Source: Euryarchaeota archaeon UBA103 (lineage in GTDB: Archaea > Thermoplasmatota > Poseidoniia > Poseidoniales > Thalassarchaeaceae). Taken from it: a stretch of 10,813 bases of DNA. Made by a program: the position numbers and the translations under genes. This document shows positions 6,774 to 10,813 of this stretch, piece by piece. The notes under the pieces were generated by a model. The model made no database searches and had not been told where the DNA came from. It was given only the letters and a program-made list of their open reading frames with translations. How positions within the stretch are numbered: position 1 is the stretch's first letter; the number at the start of each line of letters is the position of its first letter. Location of the stretch: contig DAYH01000001.1 of NCBI GenBank assembly GCA_002506825.1, positions 1-10,813 of the forward strand, read 5' to 3'.

Positions 6774-6850
6774 TGGCGGACCCACCGCGATTCGAACACG
6801 GGTTACAAGCTCCGCAAGCTCATGTGATATCCAGGCTACACTATGGGTCC
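6774..6850 (-). tRNA. tRNA-Arg (anticodon GCG)
   Basis: The cloverleaf can be built by hand on the - strand. The acceptor stem is GGACCCA/TGGGTCC with discriminator G73 and an encoded CCA (6774-6776). The D arm is GTGT/TCAC with GG at 18-19 and A20, an arginine identity base in many tRNAs. The anticodon stem TGAGC/GCTTG encloses the loop TTGCGGA, so the anticodon is GCG, reading CGC and CGU. The variable loop is TAAC, and the T arm is CCGTG/CGCGG with loop TTCGAAT. There is no intron. The only weak pairs are U13-U22 and G-U pairs in the anticodon and T stems. The 5' end is at 6850; without CCA the tRNA is 74 nt. A TTAAAC about 30 nt upstream could be its TATA element. Confidence 0.95.
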
Positions 6851-6897
6851 AGCGAGTTTTCGACCAGTGACTCGTGTTTAACCCCGACGGTTTCCGA

Positions 6898-8163
6898 CTA
6901 TTGGGGGTCAGTAATCCAATAGTGGATAGTTGGGGGCGTGTTTCCATCCGGCTTCTCTATTATCGTAAGTAAATCTGAGCATTTCTCAGTCAAATAATCG
7001 TTGGGCTTGATCCCATACTGCTTGAGATTGAATATTGGATTCTCATTAATCAATCTCTCATATAGAGTACTGAAAAAAACTGGTTGTACTCTCTTTTTCT
7101 GACTTAAAAGTCCTTTTGAGAACTCCTCTGGAGTAATTTTTATTTTGGGCTTCTCGGAATGCTCTTTCGACGGATTGACCTTAGGAGCAGAGGATGGGTT
7201 AGGCTTCGTAATGGGGGGGGTTTTCTGTAATGATACAACTGATGGAGCTTCGGAACCTGAGACTATGATAGAGTATCTGGCATTATTACGAATTCCAGTA
7301 ACTTTAACCCGATCTCCTAGGATATCGGAGATTGTTGTAGTGTACGTTTGTTGCTTAGCAAAACCGAAGTGTTCGTTGAACGCCGATTTACCGGTTTCCT
7401 CCCAGTCATGATTTTTCTGATAGTTAGTTATCTTCTGACCAAGTTTTACTGGTGTCGTTCCTCCGGAGCGTATACATTCGAGTAACATTTCATCTGCTGA
7501 ATACTGAGTGATTCTTGGTTTTCTCTTGAGTAGTCCGGTAATGAATCTAGTTAGTCTTCTCCATTTGGTATTCTCAAGCTGTTCTAATCGCCCCTCTAAT
7601 ACGGATATTCTCTCGAGTAATTCAGCCAGAGTTGGGGGTTTCGTCTTTTTCTTATCTCTCTTACTTTTCTCTAGCTTAAGCGATTCTGTAGCCTCCCAAA
7701 TTTCTTGTATTCTCGTATCTTGTTCGTAATCGGGCAAAAGCACTGAAGTGATTGACCATTCAACAAATTTCTTCACATCCTCTAATGCCTTGGGTGTTCT
7801 TCTACGAGATCCGATGTACTGTTGCATCACTATATTTCTACGAGCATTACAATGATGGCACATAGCTACCATGAGGTGTGTGTAGGTGTTGTCTCCCCCG
7901 ATGGCAAGAGGAAATAGATGTTCAACTGTGAATGATGATGCAATGGGCTGGTACTGTTTTACAGAGGGAGGATTAGATATCGTAATTATCCTGTCACATG
8001 TTGGACATTTACTACCAATGTTCTTACTAAGTTCAGTCCTCAGTGTTTTTGGTATTAGGGCTCTTTTTACTTTCTTAGTTGACTTACCGAAGGATATTGC
8101 TACCTCTTGACAGTGGGAGATAGCCTCATGAATTTCGGTTTTGGTGAGGGACAAAGGTATCAT
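6898..8163 (-). CDS. HNH nuclease-like protein with coiled coil and two LOTUS/OST-HTH-like regions
   Basis: The product is 421 residues from the ATG at 8163; a TTG at 8175 would add four. Residues about 50-107 form a zinc-ribbon-type HNH module: CPTC (C53, C56), EHLFPLAIGGDN (E81, H82) and CHHCN (C102, C105, N106). The middle Asn of HNH is replaced by His (H96, in THL). A basic stretch and a predicted coiled coil (LAELLERISVLEGRLEQLEN) follow at about 175-200. Residues about 213-300 and about 345-421 both look like LOTUS/OST-HTH winged helices; the second has the telling order 'F-STLYERL … NLKQYGIKPNDYL … LLTIIE'. A Pro/Lys/Ser-rich linker separates them. Such domains bind RNA elsewhere. It may be a nucleic-acid-guided or defence nuclease, but this is inference. 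Four 60-base lines I counted are 35-42% GC against 48-52% for neighbours, suggesting lateral origin. Confidence 0.8.
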   Translation of the reverse strand: MIPLSLTKTEIHEAISHCQEVAISFGKSTKKVKRALIPKTLRTELSKNIGSKCPTCDRIITISNPPSVKQYQPIASSFTVEHLFPLAIGGDNTYTHLMVAMCHHCNARRNIVMQQYIGSRRRTPKALEDVKKFVEWSITSVLLPDYEQDTRIQEIWEATESLKLEKSKRDKKKTKPPTLAELLERISVLEGRLEQLENTKWRRLTRFITGLLKRKPRITQYSADEMLLECIRSGGTTPVKLGQKITNYQKNHDWEETGKSAFNEHFGFAKQQTYTTTISDILGDRVKVTGIRNNARYSIIVSGSEAPSVVSLQKTPPITKPNPSSAPKVNPSKEHSEKPKIKITPEEFSKGLLSQKKRVQPVFFSTLYERLINENPIFNLKQYGIKPNDYLTEKCSDLLTIIEKPDGNTPPTIHYWITDPQ

Positions 8164-8198
8164 TCCTGCTCGCAACTAAGGTCACGCGAATCCTTGAG

Positions 8199-8204
8199 AT
8201 ATAT
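8199..8204 (-). promoter_or_regulatory. TATA-like box for the HNH gene
   Basis: ATATAT at 8199-8204 lies about 38 nt before the ATG at 8163 on the - strand. That would put transcription start near 8175 and leave a leader of about 12 nt containing GAGCAGGA as a weak ribosome site. Just upstream, TAATC (8214-8218) and GATTA (8224-8228) form a 5-bp inverted repeat with a 5-base spacer, which could be an operator. Both are small motifs and may be chance. Confidence 0.35.
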
Positions 8205-8225
8205 GGGAGTAATTAATCATCTCGA

Positions 8226-8573
8226 TTACAGTGGCAGGATTGTCTTCCACCTTGGTTCGGCCAGCTTCTTCGCATTTGGTCCGTCTCTCACATTCTTAGT
8301 CTTGTTAGTGAGTACACCATGCATTCCCTCTACTGAGAACTTCACTCTCAATTCTACCATTCTATCTCTCTCTGCGGCCATGGCCTGCTCATCGTCTAGG
8401 TCTACAGTGGCGAAGGAGTTTTGTTCACTACCATTGAATAGACTCATAGTAGTCCCTTCCAAGGAAGCTCTGGGGGAGAAGTCGTAGTCTTCTGGGTTGT
8501 TCATCCAAACGCTCACATCGACTACCAGCTTCTCTCTGACGGATAGCTTGGTTATCTCCATCGACTTGACCAT
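8226..8573 (-). CDS. Hypothetical protein downstream of the PKD lipoprotein
   Basis: I do not recognise the family. The 115-residue product has no signal peptide or membrane segment. The N-terminal half, with REKLVVDVSVWMNNPEDYDF followed by an ASLEGTTMSLFNG stretch, has the alternating strand pattern and Asn-Pro of LEA14/WHy-like beta-sandwich domains, but the match is weak. Residues about 60-75 are a charged helix (DDEQAMAAERDRM), and the C terminus is basic. The ATG at 8573 has no ribosome site. The frame is the same as that of the PKD gene and stays open through the 17 codons between the PKD stop (TGA, 8625-8627) and this ATG. Those codons encode a CAKC zinc-ribbon-like motif. The real gene could therefore begin earlier by read-through, or a point mutation could have split one gene. 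Confidence that it is expressed as drawn is moderate. Confidence 0.5.
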   Translation of the reverse strand: MVKSMEITKLSVREKLVVDVSVWMNNPEDYDFSPRASLEGTTMSLFNGSEQNSFATVDLDDEQAMAAERDRMVELRVKFSVEGMHGVLTNKTKNVRDGPNAKKLAEPRWKTILPL

Positions 8574-8624
8574 GCCTAACGCAGGCGAGAGGAGTTCAAA
8601 GCACTTCGCACAGCGAGAGTTGTC

Positions 8625-9791
8625 TCATGGACCGACTTCACTGATTCTGAGAACCATGACCACCACTGTTACTGTCAGATCCCAATCATTACCTTGATCT
8701 GGATCTACTCCATCTACAGGTAGATCAGGATCACATTGGTCGGCAGTGATTATCCAAGTCCAGGTTCCCTGACCGAAACGCTCTCCGGCCTGGTTGAGAA
8801 GCTGTTCCTCGATGCTCTCCTTAGAGTCGGCTGAAAGGGTGTACCCACTATCTGGGTAAGAGTTCATTTCTCCCCTGTCTATTGAAGCGCTTGAGTTCTC
8901 GGTAATGTTGTCCTGAGATGTGGATGCAAAGGTGCTCCATCCTGACTGCATGTCAAGGGAGAATGTGAAGTTGTCCTCGGGGAGCATGATTGGTATCAGT
9001 TCACGAGAGAGTGTGAGGGTGGAGTTGAGTTGAATCACTCTTCCCCCTAATCCTGGTTCGTGCTCGAACACTACTGACTCTCCCTGTTCTAGGTATCCAT
9101 TCCAGTTCGCTTCAATCGTCTGTTCCTCCCAAACAATGTTGTATACTCTAGAAACAACCATCAAGTTCCAATTAGTTGTGGAGATTGCTCCCTTGTCATC
9201 GACTACTGTAAGAGAGCCGGTTCTATTGCCTGCTTGCTCGATCATCAGCTCTGCAATGTCAAGTGATGAGTCTGCATCATTGGAAGGGTCTCCATCGTTG
9301 TTGGAGTCTGAGAAAATATTGAAGTCCCAAATGAAGTCGACGCCCGCCCCCTCCGGATCATATGATTCCCTGGCATCCAGGGTTGCAGTCTCTCCCGCTT
9401 TGATGAATGTGGGCATCTCAAGGACAATAGTCGGAGGTGCATTGACAAATATGGAAACAGAGTCTCTATCTATCTCGCCATCATCATTCAGTACTGTTAC
9501 TTCTACATCATGGTAGCCCGGACTGATGAATGTGTAGCTGGTGATTCCCTGCTTGGTGGTCTTTGAGCCTCCGTCCCCGAAGTCCCACTGAAACTCATCT
9601 ATGATTGTGGGACTCGGTGTTGTTGACTCCCTGGCATCAAAATTTACTGTTTCACCAAGGTTTATCTCAGTCTGGTCTGCCGATATTTTTGCGTTTGGAA
9701 CGTTGCTACCAAGTCCTGTACAACCTGACAAAGGGACCATCATCAGGGATACTACAATCAGTAATGTCGGATACTTGGTATTACGTATCAT
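8625..9791 (-). CDS. PKD-domain lipoprotein, secreted and membrane-anchored
   Basis: Numbering from the ATG at 9791 (388 aa), the N terminus is a lipoprotein signal: basic MIRNTK, a hydrophobic core (TLLIVVSLMMVPL), then the lipobox LSGC with C24 as the lipidated residue. The mature protein should sit outside the cell. Residues about 34-117 form a PKD domain (DEFQWDFGDGG, then GYHDVEVTVLNDDG). Residues about 118-214 form a second, with FDARES-like DARESYDPEG, FIWDF and a D-rich insertion (DSNNDGDPSNDADSS) that resembles a calcium-binding loop. The last about 170 residues form an unrecognised beta-rich domain ending in a short hydrophobic strand. The start is supported by the TATA box about 25 nt upstream; ATG 9800 is three codons earlier, and the frame opens at 9887. 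Likely a cell-surface adhesion or scaffold protein; no enzymatic domain is seen. Confidence 0.85.
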   Translation of the reverse strand: MIRNTKYPTLLIVVSLMMVPLSGCTGLGSNVPNAKISADQTEINLGETVNFDARESTTPSPTIIDEFQWDFGDGGSKTTKQGITSYTFISPGYHDVEVTVLNDDGEIDRDSVSIFVNAPPTIVLEMPTFIKAGETATLDARESYDPEGAGVDFIWDFNIFSDSNNDGDPSNDADSSLDIAELMIEQAGNRTGSLTVVDDKGAISTTNWNLMVVSRVYNIVWEEQTIEANWNGYLEQGESVVFEHEPGLGGRVIQLNSTLTLSRELIPIMLPEDNFTFSLDMQSGWSTFASTSQDNITENSSASIDRGEMNSYPDSGYTLSADSKESIEEQLLNQAGERFGQGTWTWIITADQCDPDLPVDGVDPDQGNDWDLTVTVVVMVLRISEVGP

Positions 9792-9813
9792 GATGCTCAT
9801 GCGACGTTTCTCA

Positions 9814-9819
9814 ATATAT
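9814..9819 (-). promoter_or_regulatory. TATA box for the PKD lipoprotein (leaderless)
   Basis: On the - strand CATATATTG contains ATATAT at 9819-9814. Its centre is about 25-26 nt before the A of the ATG at 9791, the archaeal spacing expected if the transcript starts at the start codon itself. No Shine-Dalgarno precedes that ATG. The box therefore helps choose 9791 among three in-frame ATGs. Confidence 0.5.
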
Positions 9820-9889
9820 GGCTGTTGGAATGACGAACACTCTACTGTTGATTGGGATAGTTCATGGACATCGCCGACTGTGACCATTC

Positions 9890-10462
9890 ATGTCCGGACC
9901 ATTCGACGGGATGAAGGTAATCGGGTTTGACTTGGAAACAACTGGATTCGATTGTAGATCTGAAAGGATTGTGGAGTACGCGATGGTGGGCAGTGATTCT
10001 GATGGTAAACACATCAGCTTATGTTCCATGGTAGATCCAGAAAAGAGAATTCCCGAGCAAGCAAGTAATGTTCATGGAATAACTAATTCAGACGTGAAGG
10101 GATTAGGTAATTTCTCCGAACATTCAGAGAAGATCTCTGAGATGATGGAGGATGCGATTGTTGTTGGCCACAACGTAATTGGATTCGACTGGGGGTTCAT
10201 TCAGATGGAGTGTCTTAGAGCGGGAATAGAGCCTCCCAAGGTCAGAGGATTCATCGATACTCTGAAGATAGCGAGAAGGCTCAGAGTCCCTGGTAGGCAT
10301 CGCCTGAGTGATTTGTGTGATAGGTATGGGATTCTTCTGGAGAGGGCGCATAGGGCTGATGCTGATGCCAGCGCCTCGCTACTTCTACTTTGGAATCTGA
10401 TGAGGGATTATCCCGATAAGTTCCAAGGTCCAATAGAGGATTTGATTGAGAGTCTAGATTAG
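9890..10462 (+). CDS. DEDDh 3'-5' exonuclease (DnaQ-like)
   Basis: The 190-residue protein is a single exonuclease domain of the DnaQ/RNase T superfamily, which removes nucleotides from 3' ends using two metal ions. Exo I is FDLETTG (D14, E16), Exo II is VGHNVIGFDWGF (D100) and Exo III is HRADAD (H154 and D159, five apart as in the E. coli epsilon subunit), so all five catalytic residues are present. There is no polymerase, BRCT or helicase domain, so it may be a free-standing proofreading, repair or RNA-trimming enzyme. The start at ATG 9890 or ATG 9911 (MKVIGFDLETTG) are both possible; the latter keeps the whole fold. It is divergent from the PKD lipoprotein gene, and its last nine bases overlap the end of the opposing gene. 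Confidence 0.9.
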   Translation: MSGPFDGMKVIGFDLETTGFDCRSERIVEYAMVGSDSDGKHISLCSMVDPEKRIPEQASNVHGITNSDVKGLGNFSEHSEKISEMMEDAIVVGHNVIGFDWGFIQMECLRAGIEPPKVRGFIDTLKIARRLRVPGRHRLSDLCDRYGILLERAHRADADASASLLLLWNLMRDYPDKFQGPIEDLIESLD

Positions 10463-10813
10463 TGATTTGTTCAATGGTGTCCAAGGCAGTATCTCTGACC
10501 AGTCGCCCAGGTGCATCACCTTACCGTCTGCCTTGGCGCTCCCGAGGTAAATTGGTCCCTGATATCCGGAGTCCACTAGCTCCCTCATCTGCGAAAGTGC
10601 CTGATCTCGTAAAAGTGCTCCAAATTTGTTCTCTGAGCGACCAACCTCTCCTTCTTCGCCGATAGGGGGGGCTCTTTCGAACAGCGTAGCTCCTGAATCA
10701 CTATCAAATCTGATGATGTTTACAACCTCATCCCTGAATATTCCACCCGGCGGAAGAGTTCCCTCCCTGCGAGCTACCCACCAGGTTGGGCACCAAGCCT
10801 TCCACTCACAGAA
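10454..10813 (-). CDS. Unrecognised protein, C-terminal part (5' end beyond the window)
   Basis: An open frame enters from the right edge on the - strand and ends with TAG at 10454-10456, giving 119 residues with no stop inside. It lacks its start because the gene continues past 10813. The visible part opens with a Trp/Cys-rich stretch (CEWKAWCPTWWVARREG), then PPGGIFRDEVVNIIRFDSDS, a Glu/Gly-rich loop, a helix (LLRDQALSQMRELVDSG) and a strand pair (GPIYLGSAKADGKVMHLGDW). I see no family signature. That it is coding is inferred from the clear run, neighbour-like base composition, and the otherwise unexplained 350 bases. It overlaps the convergent exonuclease gene by nine bases, in keeping with the other tight 3' junctions here. 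Confidence 0.65.
   Translation of the reverse strand, partial: FCEWKAWCPTWWVARREGTLPPGGIFRDEVVNIIRFDSDSGATLFERAPPIGEEGEVGRSENKFGALLRDQALSQMRELVDSGYQGPIYLGSAKADGKVMHLGDWSEILPWTPLNKSLI

Noticed and set aside
6774..6800. Possible attachment site at the tRNA-Arg 3' end
   Set aside because: I found no second copy of the tRNA 3' end in the window, no integrase, and the foreign-looking gene lies on the 5' side of the tRNA.
7145..8110. Several short + strand open frames across the HNH gene
   Set aside because: All are antisense to the HNH reading frame and lack starts with ribosome sites or any motif.
9136..9516. A 126-codon + strand frame inside the PKD gene
   Set aside because: It is antisense to clear PKD domains and has low-complexity Ser/Leu composition.
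8499..9791. A selenocysteine reading of the TGA at 8625-8627
   Set aside because: No SECIS-like hairpin or selenoprotein family match is visible, and selenocysteine use is not expected in this lineage; mutation or separate genes are simpler.
10665..10671. G7 run as a phase-variable site
   Set aside because: It is seven bases long in a gene of unknown frame boundaries; too short and unsupported to stand as a separate claim.

Overview
The window looks like a piece of a streamlined marine planktonic euryarchaeal genome, most likely Marine Group II/III ('Poseidoniia'-like). No marker gene here fixes this, so the placement is an inference. Support comes from Trm1 and a PAC2 proteasome-assembly protein (archaeal/eukaryotic families), TATA-like boxes about 25-30 nt before probable leaderless starts, a lipobox-anchored PKD protein, a bacterial-style NfuA, and very tight packing with genes that touch or overlap at their 3' ends.

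Layout, left to right. Positions 1-138 are an A/T-tract-rich intergenic leader. Then come purM (purine synthesis) and trm1 (tRNA G26 dimethylation) on the + strand, overlapping or nearly abutting. moaA (molybdopterin synthesis, - strand) converges on trm1 with a 16-bp overlap and diverges from nfuA (Fe-S carrier, + strand). A PAC2 family gene (- strand) meets the nfuA stop. Next is a coupled + strand pair: a protein with a probable C-terminal winged helix, and a pentapeptide-repeat protein starting one base after it. A hotdog thioesterase (- strand) abuts the pentapeptide gene, followed by a 58-residue two-TM membrane protein (+ strand) and tRNA-Arg(GCG) (- strand).

The accessory part is 6898-8163. 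It is a clearly AT-richer gene for an HNH nuclease-like protein with a coiled coil and two regions resembling LOTUS/OST-HTH domains, sitting beside the tRNA. Beyond it are a small unknown ORF (8226-8573), a PKD-domain lipoprotein (- strand), a DEDDh 3'-5' exonuclease (+ strand), and the 3' part of an unrecognised gene running off the right edge (- strand).

Most of the window is housekeeping: purine synthesis, tRNA modification, Moco and Fe-S biogenesis (MoaA is itself an Fe-S enzyme and shares a divergent intergenic region with nfuA), and proteasome assembly. The most novel-looking item is the HNH/LOTUS-like protein. Second-tier items are the wHTH-pentapeptide pair and the TGA-separated in-frame ORF downstream of the PKD lipoprotein. 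No CRISPR array, transposase, integrase or rRNA is visible.
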